A stretch of DNA of 64,000 bases from Paramoeba atlantica (GCA_977017575.1 CDRNVI010000030.1:744001-808000); one strand, 5' to 3'. Shown: positions 46,895 through 57,372, numbered from the stretch's first letter. Notes: a model not told the origin generated them from the letters alone. A program made the numbers and translations.

Positions 46895-47773
46895 CTAATA
46901 GAATTCAACTGTCCTCATGTCTGCTCCAGGAATAAAACTATCAAAGAGATTGCAGCCTAGCGACAGTCTTCCACAATTTACAACAGGGCACGTGATAGGT
47001 GAAAGATCGATGCATCCGCAAAACATGTTGTTGTTTAAATACAAGTAATTTAATTTCGGATTTAACCGACTCAAATCCGGAGTCCCAACAAAATGGTTGA
47101 AACTAACATCCAACCAATGTAGAGAATTCGGAAGATGAAGGAAGTCAAGTTCTCCACATAACTGATTGTGAGAGACTGCAAGTGTGCACATCTTTTCGGG
47201 AAGAAGCGCTAGATCAATCTTTTGGGTGAACTCATTTGACTGAAGCCAAAACTCCTGCAGAGAACAAGGGAGTGTCGTGACATCTAGTGATCCGGAAAAT
47301 TTGTTTGTTCGCAGCGAGAGCTTTCGTAATTCACCGGGAAGGGAATGAAGAGCAACACTACCGTAAAACCCATTTGCGTTCAGATAGATCTCTTCTAGCC
47401 TGGGAGGGAGCGCATCAAATGGGACGGTGCCGTAAAAATAATTGCGAGAAAGTTGGAGCATAGTAAGTTGTCCAGGAATGTAGGACCATGTAAGGTTACC
47501 TCCTAAGTTCAAACCAGCAAAGAGTAATTGGGTAATATCCAACGAAGAGCTACATCGTACTCCATACCAAGAACACACAGGCATACTAGAATCCCAAAGA
47601 TTATGTGGTTTGTGTACCTTTGATAAAAAGTTTTCGAACTGCATCTCCGGGGACGCGAGCAAAGGACTTACTTTGGAAAGACGAGGACGTCTCTGCTTGA
47701 CCTCTGACGGTGCGTCGTCGTGAAAATGAGCCACGTAGATTCGTTGCATCGCGGAATGGTCAATTCCAAACAT
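46895..47773 (-). CDS. Leucine-rich-repeat protein, LRR family member 7
   Basis: 292 codons from the first ATG (47773); the five upstream codons have only a TTG. The cap is diverged: RPRLSKVSPLLASPEMQFENF stands for the usual KVRGxxLPxEYxLxxF, then W-x6-VCSWYGVRC. Seven to eight LRRs follow, regular, with an unusually cysteine-rich end (FCGCIDLSPITCPVVNC). No signal peptide is evident (MFGIDHSAMQRIYV). It stands between two groups of unrelated housekeeping genes and has no transposon beside it. Confidence 0.82.
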   Translation of the reverse strand: MFGIDHSAMQRIYVAHFHDDAPSEVKQRRPRLSKVSPLLASPEMQFENFLSKVHKPHNLWDSSMPVCSWYGVRCSSSLDITQLLFAGLNLGGNLTWSYIPGQLTMLQLSRNYFYGTVPFDALPPRLEEIYLNANGFYGSVALHSLPGELRKLSLRTNKFSGSLDVTTLPCSLQEFWLQSNEFTQKIDLALLPEKMCTLAVSHNQLCGELDFLHLPNSLHWLDVSFNHFVGTPDLSRLNPKLNYLYLNNNMFCGCIDLSPITCPVVNCGRLSLGCNLFDSFIPGADMRTVEFY

Positions 47774-48328
47774 ATTCTTGTATTCCAAAAATAGAAATCA
47801 AAATAAGATACAATGAATGGTATAGTGTAGTAGTCTGTACTATAGTGCCACAGCAACAGATAACCATGAAAAAATCTAAAACTCTTTAACTAAAATTCAT
47901 ATTCCCATTTTTATGGGGCCATATTTCCCATTTTTATCGGGTATCTCTGGATACATACTGTATTTAATCCCTGTATATTTCACTAAATTTGCATTTGCAA
48001 AACAAATCTCTATAAGAGCGTGTTCCTCTTTACTGCACTCTGGATGTGGACAAAGGTCTATCAAAAATCATTTCTAGATTTGTCTGCATAAATAGGAAGA
48101 AAAATATCCTCTAAAACCATGAAGTAGTATACACCAGCAGTAGTAAATGGCAAATCTAAAAACCACGTAAGGTACCTAAACCATGCAAATAAAGAAAACA
48201 AAATTCGCTATTTTCGACGTATCATTCGACTTACGTGTTCTCTATGCCTAATTGGAAAGACACTTCAAACAACCTAGAATACTAAGCTTAAAAATTCCCC
48301 ATATTACTTATTGCGCACAAGCCTTAAA
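47774..48328. other. Intergenic spacer, nothing recognised
   Basis: 555 AT-rich bases. One short direct duplication, TTCCCATTTTTAT (near 47910 and 47928). No gene or element ends. Confidence 0.5.
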
Positions 48329-49603
48329 TTATACTACTTTTAGCCACATAATTACCGGACAATGGTCGCTACCTAGGACTTGTCGTAAAGGGTACACATC
48401 AACCACCTGCGGCAAGTAGCGATTCTTGACAGCGAAGCCGTCCAGACGTAGTCCTCGATTTCCGTATTTCCCTTTTTCGTAGTGTGACCAGAACGTATAA
48501 CTATGCGCTGCATTTGGATAAAGGTGGCGAAAGGCGTCCTTCATCCCACTGGTTTTTAAGGTTAGGTCAAACGACTTTCTCTCCTCGAACGCAAACCCGG
48601 GTGTTTGCAGCATGGTTCCGTAGTCCCCTTTCCAATAATGATCCAGGTCTTTCATAACGTTGAAATCTCCGGTCCATATTATGGCATCTCCACCGGGAAT
48701 CGGAAGTGGGGGACTCGCAGATCCATGTTTTAAATTGACAAGATGGCCTCGAAGCTTCTCGTCCCACAATAACCTCTGCGGAAGCTTTGGAAACTTACCC
48801 GTTTCGCGGTCTAAACCTGACGTCGGGACGTACGTGTTCACTACTTTTATAGCAGACATTTCTTTGGAAACATTAGGAAATCGCTCCGAGGGGAGGGCTA
48901 TGGAGGACGTTACGAGGCGACCATGAGGACAGGTATCCACAGCAAAGCCGTCGCGTACAAGAAAGCCTTCAAAGTGCGTTGCATCAAATCCATCCTTTAC
49001 GTACGTGCGCGTTCCACTGTACCCTTGTCTCTCCGTACTCAGTGAATCGAAAAAGGTGTAACCTGGGAGTTGACCAATTACAGAAGGGTTAGTTTTCGAA
49101 GAAAGCTTTGTTTCTTGCAAACAAATAATATCTGCCTTTTCTCCCTGAGTCAGATAGTTAAGCATGTAAGGTCGGCCCTCCACTAAGGACCGAAGAGATG
49201 CCACGTTCCAGGTTGCTATTTTTATCATTTCGTCTTCCTTGAAATGCCACGGTTTTGTGCGGCGCTCAAATTTTTTTGTTTCCTTGAAGTAGTCGAACTG
49301 ACTTCCCGGAATAAACTCACCGGGATATTTCGCAACTAGCGCCTTGTAATTTTCTGCGAGAGCTAGTTTCTTCTTCTTTGAAACAGGAGCACAATTCTTC
49401 TTCCACTTTTTATAGTACGAACTTGAGTTCGGCGCAGCCTTTGAACCCTCTGATGCATCAGATGAAAATTTACGGAAACTTGTTATTGTTAAAACTCCCT
49501 GGAAGGTAGAACACGACGCCTTATTCCCGTGGATCGGCACGGCAAGCCTGGGCGCTATGCCCTCAACATTGCGTGAAAATTGAAACGCAGTTCGCACAAT
49601 CAT
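48329..49603 (-). CDS. AP endonuclease, APE1/ExoIII family
   Basis: 424 codons from the ATG at 49603. Cuts DNA at abasic sites in base-excision repair. All catalytic motifs are present: WNVASLRS (Asn), LQETKLSS (metal-binding Glu), VNTYVPTSG (Tyr), WTGDFNVMKD (Asp and Asn) and GSDHCPVIMW (Asp-His pair). The first about 130 residues are an extension with many Arg/Ser and no acids at the start (MIVRTAFQFSRNV), suggesting mitochondrial import, and then a Lys-rich part (KKWKKNCAPVSKKKK) that could also be a nuclear signal; dual location is possible. The catalytic domain is of normal length. Confidence 0.92.
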   Translation of the reverse strand: MIVRTAFQFSRNVEGIAPRLAVPIHGNKASCSTFQGVLTITSFRKFSSDASEGSKAAPNSSSYYKKWKKNCAPVSKKKKLALAENYKALVAKYPGEFIPGSQFDYFKETKKFERRTKPWHFKEDEMIKIATWNVASLRSLVEGRPYMLNYLTQGEKADIICLQETKLSSKTNPSVIGQLPGYTFFDSLSTERQGYSGTRTYVKDGFDATHFEGFLVRDGFAVDTCPHGRLVTSSIALPSERFPNVSKEMSAIKVVNTYVPTSGLDRETGKFPKLPQRLLWDEKLRGHLVNLKHGSASPPLPIPGGDAIIWTGDFNVMKDLDHYWKGDYGTMLQTPGFAFEERKSFDLTLKTSGMKDAFRHLYPNAAHSYTFWSHYEKGKYGNRGLRLDGFAVKNRYLPQVVDVYPLRQVLGSDHCPVIMWLKVV

Positions 49604-49853
49604 ACACAAGGATACCTGTCTCTACCAATCTATCTAAATTCTAAATTCAAAAAATATGATGTAAGTCGTAACCCCGACGACCCCTAAAAAATACACATAA
49701 AAACGATTTTCACCCAAACCACGCACACACAAACACCATATCTACACAACTCTACCCACCCCATCTTAATATAACCTACACACAAAAGAAATTATATACA
49801 CTCTATTTACCCCCCCCCCCCCCTCTTTTTCTTCCTCTTCTCTCCCCCCTCCC

Positions 49854-50459
49854 TCACCCCCCCTCCCCCCTCTCCACCCCCTCCACCAGCGCCCTCTCCC
49901 TCACACACCGCACCCCCCCCTTCCCCATCCCCCCCATCCCCGCCCGCACCACCTTCCCGTACCGGTTCTGGTACACCGCCAGCACCCCGCGGCGGATCCG
50001 GTCCCCCGCCTCGCGGTGGCTCACCCCGCCCGCCACCCCCATCCCCACGTCGTAGTAGTACGGCGGGAGGCCCGGGCCCGCGACCACCGCGGGGAGCCCC
50101 GACCCGCAGCGCACCGTCGCGGGGAGCACCAGCGCCCGGGTCGCCGCGGTGTCGTACAGCGGGGGGATCTCGAGGTAGGCGCCCCGGGGGGTGGAGGTGG
50201 AGAGGGTGGAGGCCACGTAGAGGGGGGCGGAGAGACGGGTGCCGGCGAGCGCGTGGAGGGTGGGGTCGGGGGTGTTGTTGTTGTTGTTGTGCGTAGGGGG
50301 GTAAGGGGACGTGGAGGTGGTGGTGGTGGAAGAGGGGAGTTCAAGAAAGTGACAGGTACGACGAAGGAGGTTACCTTGGTAAATATGGGTGGTTAGGCGG
50401 AGAGGGAGTTTCTCGCGGGTGTAGAGGATGTCGTGGGCGTCAAAGTAGTTGCCGGGCAT
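49854..50459 (-). CDS. PSF3: GINS complex subunit PSF3
   Basis: 201 codons from the ATG at 50459; the longer frame upstream is pyrimidine-rich leader. GINS joins MCM2-7 and CDC45 to form the replicative helicase. YFDAHDILYTREKLPLR at the start equals the SLDDILMSHEKLPVR segment of human PSF3; LSAPLYVASTL, EIPPLYDTAATRALVLPA, and PPYYYDVGMGVAGG then match the order ELPLWLA / ELPKIY...L.ADP / HFYGFG of that family, and a final helix RIRRGVLAVYQNRYGKVVRA corresponds to its C-terminal part. A low-complexity Thr/Asn/Pro loop (about 45-65) is inserted. The gene is extremely G/C-rich after residue 40. Confidence 0.78.
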   Translation of the reverse strand: MPGNYFDAHDILYTREKLPLRLTTHIYQGNLLRRTCHFLELPSSTTTTSTSPYPPTHNNNNNTPDPTLHALAGTRLSAPLYVASTLSTSTPRGAYLEIPPLYDTAATRALVLPATVRCGSGLPAVVAGPGLPPYYYDVGMGVAGGVSHREAGDRIRRGVLAVYQNRYGKVVRAGMGGMGKGGVRCVRERALVEGVERGEGG

Positions 50460-51389
50460 GAGGGGTGGGTGGGGAGAGAGGGATAGATGGGTTGTTTTTT
50501 TGTGTGGATAAGTAATGGAGTGAGGCAATTTGTTTTTTATCATCACTAAAATTACAGAAGCCGGTACGGAAACAACTTTACATGGGGCCTCTTAATTGCG
50601 ATTTTAGGGCAATGTTAGTTTATATTGTACCAAAAAAATAGTTTTTCTATTTTGGGGTGTATTGATTTTTCGTGCTTTGAATACTTGTTTTTTCTTGTTT
50701 TTTCTGACATGTGCACTTGTTTTGACCCTCGCTGCGTCCTCAGATGAAATCAGGATGGGGATCATCCGCAAGCTTTCGCGGCCTTCTTCAAAAATCATGG
50801 AATAGTTCTGGATGAACTTTGCCGCAATAATAAGACACCAGGTGCACCACACAAAAGAAAAAATTGCTCCACGTATGTTGGTGCAGGAATAGTGCCAAAG
50901 CAAAGTTACGAAAGTGACTAAGCTACGCAACGAAATTCAACAAAAGATGACCACGCAAGAAATGACCAAGATCAAATTCATGTTCTGGATACAGTTTCTG
51001 TACCTTGTTGATTTTTTTTATTTCCTACGTTTATTCTCCCCATGGCAGAACTTGCCATCAAGGAACTATACTGTGTAGTACTATACAGGGGGGGGGGAAC
51101 TGACAAGGTCCGTATTTTGGCGTCCTGAGGCCGTTTGAGCTGATTTTTGTTGCAAAAGAGAGATTTCGTTCTGAATATCGTGTCTACGCTATTTGGACAA
51201 TAAAATTGACAAAACATTATTTAACACGATTAAAAGTAACACGATTAAAAACTCAACCCTGGGTTACCAAAAGTCAGTCGAATTAAAGGCATATAATCAA
51301 TCCTCCCTGTACTCTTTATCATATTAAAGTCTTCACATTGCACTTCTTCGCCTACATAATGTAACGTTGGTCAATATTTCCAAGCAGCA
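50460..51389. other. 930-bp spacer with transposon-like debris
   Basis: Contains weak frames on both strands (minus 50930-50604; plus, short) that read like decayed coding sequence but cannot be assigned, a nine-G tract at about 51092 beside the near-palindrome TATACTGTGTAGTACTATACA, and at 50990-51010 the string ACAGTTTCTGTACCTTGTTG, which resembles the 3' part of kinetoplastid spliced-leader exons (see rejected list). No host gene seen. Confidence 0.45.
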
Positions 51390-52103
51390 CTAGATTTTGC
51401 TGAAAGTTGGAGCACCTACAAGGTCCCCCTTATCAAAGCTGTTTCCAGAAAGATCAAGCTTTTTTAATCCTTTCGGAAGAAACTGGAAGTCTATTTCGCC
51501 TTGAAAGTGATTTCCCTGCAAGCGAAGCGATACCATCGAGTCCGGAAGGCTCGTAAAGTCCAGCGAACCCGTGAGATTGTTGCCATGGAGATCAATCGTA
51601 CGTAAACCTGAAGGAAGTGATAGCAGATTAATCTTTCCATAGAACTGATTGTTGTAAGCCCACAATCCATCCAATGTGGCAGGCAAATTCGAAATATCAA
51701 GCGTCCCTGTAAGTTGATTTCCTGAGACGTCAAACTTTTTTATTGCATTTGGAAGATTTTCGAGATCAAGGTTGTTACCCTGTAGTTGGTTTCGTCGCAC
51801 TTCATGAGCTTCCTTCTGTTCCCCAAAGTAACCGTATTGCAAGGTTCTAGGAAGATATGCCCAAGCAAAGGTACCATGAAGATTCATTCCCCACCAAAAA
51901 ATAGATACAACGTTGTCCAATTTATCACAGAGAACCCCTTTCCAAGAACATGCGGACACGTCGGATTGCCACGTAATGTCAGCGCGGCTTACATTGTTTA
52001 GAAGGCGAGAAAGCTCTGACTCTGGCGGAAGAATCGCACCCCTCACTTTAGCGCCGCAGCGTCTTCCGTAGTCCTGTCCTACAAAAACAGGTAAGATGTT
52101 CAT
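51390..52103 (-). CDS. Leucine-rich-repeat protein, LRR family member 8
   Basis: 237 codons from the first ATG (52103); the 22 upstream codons have only a TTG. Short hydrophobic start (MNILPVFVG), then AKVRGAILPPESELSRLL, close to the family consensus except Ser for Tyr, and W-x6-ACSWKGVLC. Six LRRs; the first has an extra EQKEAHEVRRNQ segment. The repeats are among the most regular in the window (LPSGLRTIDLHGNNLTG, LPKGLKKLDLSGNSF). A relic inverted-repeat element lies on its 5' side and spacer debris on its 3' side. Confidence 0.83.
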   Translation of the reverse strand: MNILPVFVGQDYGRRCGAKVRGAILPPESELSRLLNNVSRADITWQSDVSACSWKGVLCDKLDNVVSIFWWGMNLHGTFAWAYLPRTLQYGYFGEQKEAHEVRRNQLQGNNLDLENLPNAIKKFDVSGNQLTGTLDISNLPATLDGLWAYNNQFYGKINLLSLPSGLRTIDLHGNNLTGSLDFTSLPDSMVSLRLQGNHFQGEIDFQFLPKGLKKLDLSGNSFDKGDLVGAPTFSKI

Positions 52104-52883
52104 ACAGCTAAAATATTTAAATTTTAAACTTAAATATGAAGTTGTTGAGACTAAAAAAATATTTGCCAAAATTCGAAATATTCATAGTCAGTACTCCCCT
52201 CTCATTAATTTTTATGCAACAAAATAACAGAATTCAATTTTCAAAATAACGGAACGATTGTTTGCCGCTTGTTGAAAACAACTTTCACGAACGCTCCAAA
52301 GAAATTTTTGTTATGCAAGATCAAGGTGTTGTGCGTTCTCTTAAAGAAAACCAGTGTACGCCTCATAGGAGAGTACGTAGAAAATTACTGGAGTTAACAG
52401 GATGTAAATTCTCGGTTAAAGTAAAGGAAAATTCGCCTTTTTTGAAAAAGAAATTGCTTTACACCCTAGTTTACACCCTATCTAGAAACCTACCCTTGCA
52501 TTTCTTAGTACAGTGCCACACACTATCCTCTAATTCCATTTCTTTTGGTGATGAGTGTGTCCTTTTTCCACAGGAAATGCTTCTCGTGACAAGCCCGTGG
52601 CTTCGAAGCCACTGCTCGCACTGTGCTTCCCTCCGGCGTGATATACGGCTGAGGGTGAACTTTCTTCGACAAGCGAACCCCCGACACCCCTGGTATACCA
52701 TAGAAAATAACGGAAAATGGGTATACAATAGTCATATACAATATTATGTACGTAGATAATGTCCTTTTGTCGAAAATAAAAAGGTCAAGCTAAAAAGTCA
52801 TAAGAAAAGCGAATTTTCCTTTACTTTCACCAAATTCTCAGACTCTAAACGGCCCACTCGCGGATTCTTCCTACCCAAAAATG
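52104..52883. other. Spacer with a relic inverted-repeat element
   Basis: 780 bases. Imperfect inverted repeats AAAGTAAAGGAAAATTCGC (about 52419-52438) and its inverse (about 52808-52828) bound about 410 bp; the end motif resembles that of 16234-16651. A plus-strand frame of 165 codons (52262-52759) starting with a TTG crosses the left end and has no recognisable domain, so I do not call it a gene. Confidence 0.45.
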
Positions 52884-55829
52884 TTATACATTGTGTATAA
52901 AATCCAAGATGCTCCGTATTTGAGATATGAGACCGTGCCTAGAACCTATTTCCACGTGCGTACCACCTTTGGCAAACCGTGAATTATTTGCGCTCGAACC
53001 AGATAAACGCACGAGCTCCTCATAATAAGAACGTAAAGATTGCAATTCTGCTAAATTTCGGCTGGAAAACTTCTTAGAAAGAAAATCATCTAGACTCATA
53101 GCTATTTCCAACAGCTCGTTGTTACTTTTTTCGTAGTATTCGTACCTTGGTAGTCGAAGGTAATCTTTAATTTTCTCTGGGACAGCTAGCGGAGGTGTTT
53201 CAACTAAAAGATTCTCCTTTGAGTTTGTTGTCGGCGAACCTTCATTTAATTTTTTAGCGTCTTTGGATAATCCTTGGTTCTCATTTTCAATTGTGTTTGA
53301 GGGCTGTGCCTTAACGTTGTAATATTCACGAACTAGACTCTGCCAAAGTGGGGTAAGGACTTCATTCTTCCCATCGCTAAATATACCCATCCGAATAATA
53401 TCCAGAGGACTACGACCTTCGGATTCAGTATATTGACGAACTAATTCCAGTAATTTCTCAGGGTAGGTAGCCTGTGAAAGCTGACTGAACAATGAATTAC
53501 TAGCCCCGTCGGTCTCAAAAAGAGAGTTGAGGAATTTGAAAATCCTACATCGTGTCAGCGAAAGCTCTGTACGACAATAAGGGGTAAGAACCTCTGGCCA
53601 ACTTGAAGAGATCACGGTAACAGGATCAGGCAGAATTTCAATTTCAAGAACTTCACAATCCCAACGCTCCATCTCTGAGGGACACCGTTGCTCACTGCTA
53701 TACCTACCAAGAGAAGTAGACAGGACGACGAAATCCGAAAGATAATGTCCAAATTTCACTCCAATGTCTATTCCAGACGGTTCACTAATGTCAAGCTCAC
53801 GAAGGATGCGCCACTGACGTAAATGTGGCATCCACACGATAAGAAAATTTTTGTCACCGCCAAGAGAACGATAAAAGACAGGAGACTTTCGATGTAGTGA
53901 ATCATGTGGAAGGGGCATGTTGTATAGTGCCTCCAATACAACATGCTTCTGACGTGAGTTCCCTCCAGGAGGAGACTCTATACGTGCAGAAGAGTGAGGA
54001 AAAACGGACTCGGGAAGAAAATCGATAGCAGAAGTGTGAATCCCACGTACGCGAAGACGCCTGTAGTGCGTTCTAACGCAGGGCTGGTCGTATTGAGTAA
54101 GCAACTGAATCAGTTTTTGATTTCGCTCCATCAGATACTCCATGTTTTCAGTCCCTACTTTCTTCAATGAATAGACATTGGAATCTTGCACGGCTCTATC
54201 GTGGGCTACTAACCGTGGATCAAAAAGCAAGCACACAAATGTATTCCAGTCCGACTTGTTCAATTCCAATTTATGGAGTAAATTAATGGGAGTGAAGTTT
54301 ACGAAGGAGCGTTCCACATGGGGTGTGCAGTTCTGATGAAGAAAGAGAGCCCTCGTACGTAATTCGAAATCTCCAACGTATGCTTGAGGAAGTGTCCCGC
54401 TGCGCTTCCAAATGAATACCAGGCGATGAACCGTAGTTCCAAGTCTCCACGCCAGGATGTATAAAGCGAAATTTATGTATAATTCAGGGAAAATATGTGG
54501 AACTTCCAGCTCAGTAGCGCGCATTGAGTATTTCTCGCATTTTTCGGTCGCGTTGAACATGTTTGTACGAATGGCAGCCATGTGTGCCTCGATCCAGCGA
54601 CCTATCGCGCCATAGAATATGAATGTTTCTCGAAATGGCGTGAATTCCGAAACTGAAACTCTGACGTGCAACAACACGGTTAACAATGTGCATGCTGCGA
54701 AATCATCCGGGGCGATTTCTAGATTGGACGCTGGGTTTTGAAGAAAGACTTTCGCGTTGGAGGAGCAAATCAGTGCAATTTCAGGAGTGTCTATGTTTAG
54801 GATACATGGAGAAAGCGCTACTTGTGTAGCAAGCTGCTTGAGCAACGGAAATGCATCTTTCTCTGAAAACGGTTCAAAAGTATGGGTAGGGAGCGCAATG
54901 ATAGGGTAAAGTTCGGCACCTGGTGTAGATTCATTGTGTACAATACTAGGCAATGGGCTCGTCGCATCCATAGAGGAAAACGGGACATCCCAGCTCTGCA
55001 TACCGATAGAGCTATCATGTGGCGCACTATCATCTATTGTACACATTTTTCGTTGCAAGTCAATGTGCTGTACAACTCTTCTCAAGGCGGCGTAGCTCAT
55101 AATTCCGAAAGGGTGTATAATGTGAAAGAAGCATAATAGGGGCGCGCAAGATCCCCCAGAAACTGTGGCAAGTGGACTAACGCCACGCTGGGAGGCGTAT
55201 GAGCAGAATGCTCTAAGAAGATCCGGATATTGAGTCCATGAGCAAGGGACTTGCCCGGCAAGAAATCCTTGGCGTAAAGTAAAGATTGGAAGTGCTGTAC
55301 TTTCGAACTCCTGTTTGTAGCCCGTAGGTAGTCGAAGGTCGCTCGTGCAATGTCCTGGAGTACTGACATGATCAAGCTTTGCAACCTCTGAACCCTTATG
55401 CTCTACATGCCACTCCAAAACGCCGAGTCGAAAGTTGTCAAGAGCTTCGAAAAGCTCTGCGTGATCGATTGATTGTACATTCTCCGTGTCGGCAAACTCA
55501 CTGGCTCCATAGTAGTCCGAGTGGGCGGGCGCCGAATCGTTGTTTTCGTCGAAATCCGTCTCAGTTCCGTATTGCTGGGGTGCGTGTACATCGGAGAAGC
55601 AGCAAGGACAGGAATATAAAACATCATCCGTTCCGGGCACCCATTTCTCATTTTGTTGGCACGAGGCGCAGTGAGTAGGGCGAAATGCCCACCATCGAAG
55701 GTACAGGAGAGGGGAGAGCTGATAGTTTTGTAATGTGCTTCGCTCAAGGAACATTCCTTCCTGGGCTTGTGGTATGTGAATAAGTGTACGGAAGAGCGTC
55801 TGGTGCTCCTCACGTGTCAGTCGATTCAT
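52884..55829 (-). CDS. Large hypothetical protein with an N-terminal zinc-ribbon-like motif
   Basis: 981 codons from an ATG, one of the longest frames here. Near residue 53 CASCQ and 17 residues later CPCC form a CxxC...CxxC knuckle pair that probably binds zinc. The rest, all-alpha/beta looking, contains no domain I know: a region WRLGTTVHRLVFIWKRSGTL (about 460-480), FYRSLGGDKNFLIVWMPHLR (about 650-670), an acidic/Asn-rich linker (about 840-880) and a C-terminal helical part. No signal peptide or membrane helix. Coding composition and strand leave little doubt that it is a real gene; its function is open. Confidence 0.72.
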   Translation of the reverse strand: MNRLTREEHQTLFRTLIHIPQAQEGMFLERSTLQNYQLSPLLYLRWWAFRPTHCASCQQNEKWVPGTDDVLYSCPCCFSDVHAPQQYGTETDFDENNDSAPAHSDYYGASEFADTENVQSIDHAELFEALDNFRLGVLEWHVEHKGSEVAKLDHVSTPGHCTSDLRLPTGYKQEFESTALPIFTLRQGFLAGQVPCSWTQYPDLLRAFCSYASQRGVSPLATVSGGSCAPLLCFFHIIHPFGIMSYAALRRVVQHIDLQRKMCTIDDSAPHDSSIGMQSWDVPFSSMDATSPLPSIVHNESTPGAELYPIIALPTHTFEPFSEKDAFPLLKQLATQVALSPCILNIDTPEIALICSSNAKVFLQNPASNLEIAPDDFAACTLLTVLLHVRVSVSEFTPFRETFIFYGAIGRWIEAHMAAIRTNMFNATEKCEKYSMRATELEVPHIFPELYINFALYILAWRLGTTVHRLVFIWKRSGTLPQAYVGDFELRTRALFLHQNCTPHVERSFVNFTPINLLHKLELNKSDWNTFVCLLFDPRLVAHDRAVQDSNVYSLKKVGTENMEYLMERNQKLIQLLTQYDQPCVRTHYRRLRVRGIHTSAIDFLPESVFPHSSARIESPPGGNSRQKHVVLEALYNMPLPHDSLHRKSPVFYRSLGGDKNFLIVWMPHLRQWRILRELDISEPSGIDIGVKFGHYLSDFVVLSTSLGRYSSEQRCPSEMERWDCEVLEIEILPDPVTVISSSWPEVLTPYCRTELSLTRCRIFKFLNSLFETDGASNSLFSQLSQATYPEKLLELVRQYTESEGRSPLDIIRMGIFSDGKNEVLTPLWQSLVREYYNVKAQPSNTIENENQGLSKDAKKLNEGSPTTNSKENLLVETPPLAVPEKIKDYLRLPRYEYYEKSNNELLEIAMSLDDFLSKKFSSRNLAELQSLRSYYEELVRLSGSSANNSRFAKGGTHVEIGSRHGLISQIRSILDFIHNV

Positions 55830-56061
55830 AATTTACTGACCTTGGTATCGAAATTGCGCTGGTTTTCCCACTGCGGAACCTAAGAAGTTCATGAAAAAGG
55901 AATATGAAAAACCTGCCTTGCTATCAAACGACAAAAAGTTTCTACCCTAGTTCTGTAGTTTTCGAAAACAAGAACACAAAAATATGTATAAGAACACAAT
56001 ATAAGAACATGACCAAAACGAAATAGGAAATAACTCATCGAAATTCCTACTACAGACCGGG

Positions 56062-57372
56062 CTACGACTCTGGATTAGACCCTGCTTGAAGACGTAGAAG
56101 CGCTAACTTTGACTTAACGACCTGACGAAGTCGTCTGTACCGCTCCCTCCTCGCTCTTCGTCGTTGTAGCCTCGCCTCGTCTACCTTCTTTTTCGGTTTC
56201 TCTTCTCGCTCAATCCCCGCAGACCCCTCTCCGCTTTCCTCCCCTCTTGACAAGTCCGTTGTCTCCCCAAGCGGCAGCACCCCCGCAACCTCACCCCTTT
56301 CCCCCCGTCTCTCCCCCCTACGCACGGGAACCAACACCTCCTCCTCCCCCTCCTCCCCATACTTCCGACTCCACCCCTCCAACCCCAACCTCCCCATCTC
56401 CTCCTGCACCACCCTCCTCACCACCGGAATCGGCACCTCCAAATTCATCGCCGCCACCGGCACCGCACTCCCCACCGCATACCCCGCCCTCACCAACGTC
56501 GCCACATGCCGCTGCACCTCCAGCGCCGCGAACCCCCCGTGCCCCCTCTCCCCCCCCGCCCCCACCCCCCCCTCCACACACACCACACACTCCCCCTTCT
56601 GCTGCGCCACCGCGGTCTCCGCGCGGTGGTAGAACTGCGCCACCTCGGGCGCCCCCCCGACGTGCACCCCCTCATACACCTTCGTCACCTCATGCACCAC
56701 CGCGACCCGTGCCTCCGGGACCACCCCCGCCACCGCCCGCAGACACCCCGCGAGCCGCTCCACCGCCTCGAAGAACACCCCCACCCCCGGGACCCCGACC
56801 AGCGCCCCCCGCAGCGCCCGGGCCCGGGCCCCCTCCCGGGCCGGCAGGTACCCGTGGAAGTGGTACCCGTGGGCCGCGTAGTCCAGCCCGGAGAGCGTGA
56901 GGGCCGCGGTTACGCTGCAGGCCCCGGGGACGACACTGACCCGGAGCCTGGCACGGTGGGCGGCGGCGATCAGCGGGGCGGTGGGGTCCCCGAAGGTGGG
57001 GGTGCCGCTGTTGGGGACGAGCGCCAGGGTGCGGCCCTCACGGAGGAGCCGGAGGAGACGGGAGAGCGCGGGGGGGTGGGCGGGCTGGAGCTGGAGCAGA
57101 CGGCCGTCGTAGGGGATCTCGATCAGGTCGAGCATCACGCGGGTGTGGCTCTTGTTGTGGCAGACAATGTAGTCGACGTTTTTGAGGACGTCGAGGGCGC
57201 GGAGGGTGAAGTCTTTCAGGTTGCCAATGGGGACGGAGACGACTTGGAGGACGCCGGGGTCGAGGGGGGAGGGTTTGCTGAGGGGGTTGACCTCCCCGGG
57301 GATGTACATGCGGAGGATGTGGCGTTTGGGGCGGCGGCTGGGGGTGGAGTGGGCGAGGGAACGGAAGAGCAT
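56062..57372 (-). CDS. RsmI-like (tetrapyrrole methylase fold) rRNA methyltransferase, probably mitochondrial
   Basis: 436 codons from the ATG at 57372, which follows an acceptor-like tract; the longer frame upstream is leader. N-terminus MLFRSLAHSTPSRRPKRH is a good mitochondrial presequence. The fold is that of RsmI, which 2'-O-methylates 16S C1402: VSVPIGNLKDFTLRALDVL, LALVPNSGTPTFGDPTAPLI, GACSVTAALTLSGL and LTKxxE-like EVTKVYEGV are in order. Two normally strict spots differ: ED-TRHT reads HNKSHT and SDAGTP reads PNSGTP, so SAM binding or catalysis may be changed. A C-terminal extension of about 150 residues is basic (RRRARRERYRRLRQV). Central part extremely G/C-rich. Confidence 0.82.
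   Translation of the reverse strand: MLFRSLAHSTPSRRPKRHILRMYIPGEVNPLSKPSPLDPGVLQVVSVPIGNLKDFTLRALDVLKNVDYIVCHNKSHTRVMLDLIEIPYDGRLLQLQPAHPPALSRLLRLLREGRTLALVPNSGTPTFGDPTAPLIAAAHRARLRVSVVPGACSVTAALTLSGLDYAAHGYHFHGYLPAREGARARALRGALVGVPGVGVFFEAVERLAGCLRAVAGVVPEARVAVVHEVTKVYEGVHVGGAPEVAQFYHRAETAVAQQKGECVVCVEGGVGAGGERGHGGFAALEVQRHVATLVRAGYAVGSAVPVAAMNLEVPIPVVRRVVQEEMGRLGLEGWSRKYGEEGEEEVLVPVRRGERRGERGEVAGVLPLGETTDLSRGEESGEGSAGIEREEKPKKKVDEARLQRRRARRERYRRLRQVVKSKLALLRLQAGSNPES

Noticed and set aside
50989-51010. ACAGTTTCTGTACCTTGTTG, similar to the 3' part of kinetoplastid spliced-leader exons
   Set aside because: The upstream part of a spliced-leader exon and the GT that must follow it are missing; the core is a short near-palindrome. 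A similar but shorter match lies inside a transposon near 4964. Probably chance.
52262-52759. 165-codon plus-strand frame
   Set aside because: Starts with TTG, opposes the cluster, crosses a relic element end, and shows no domain.
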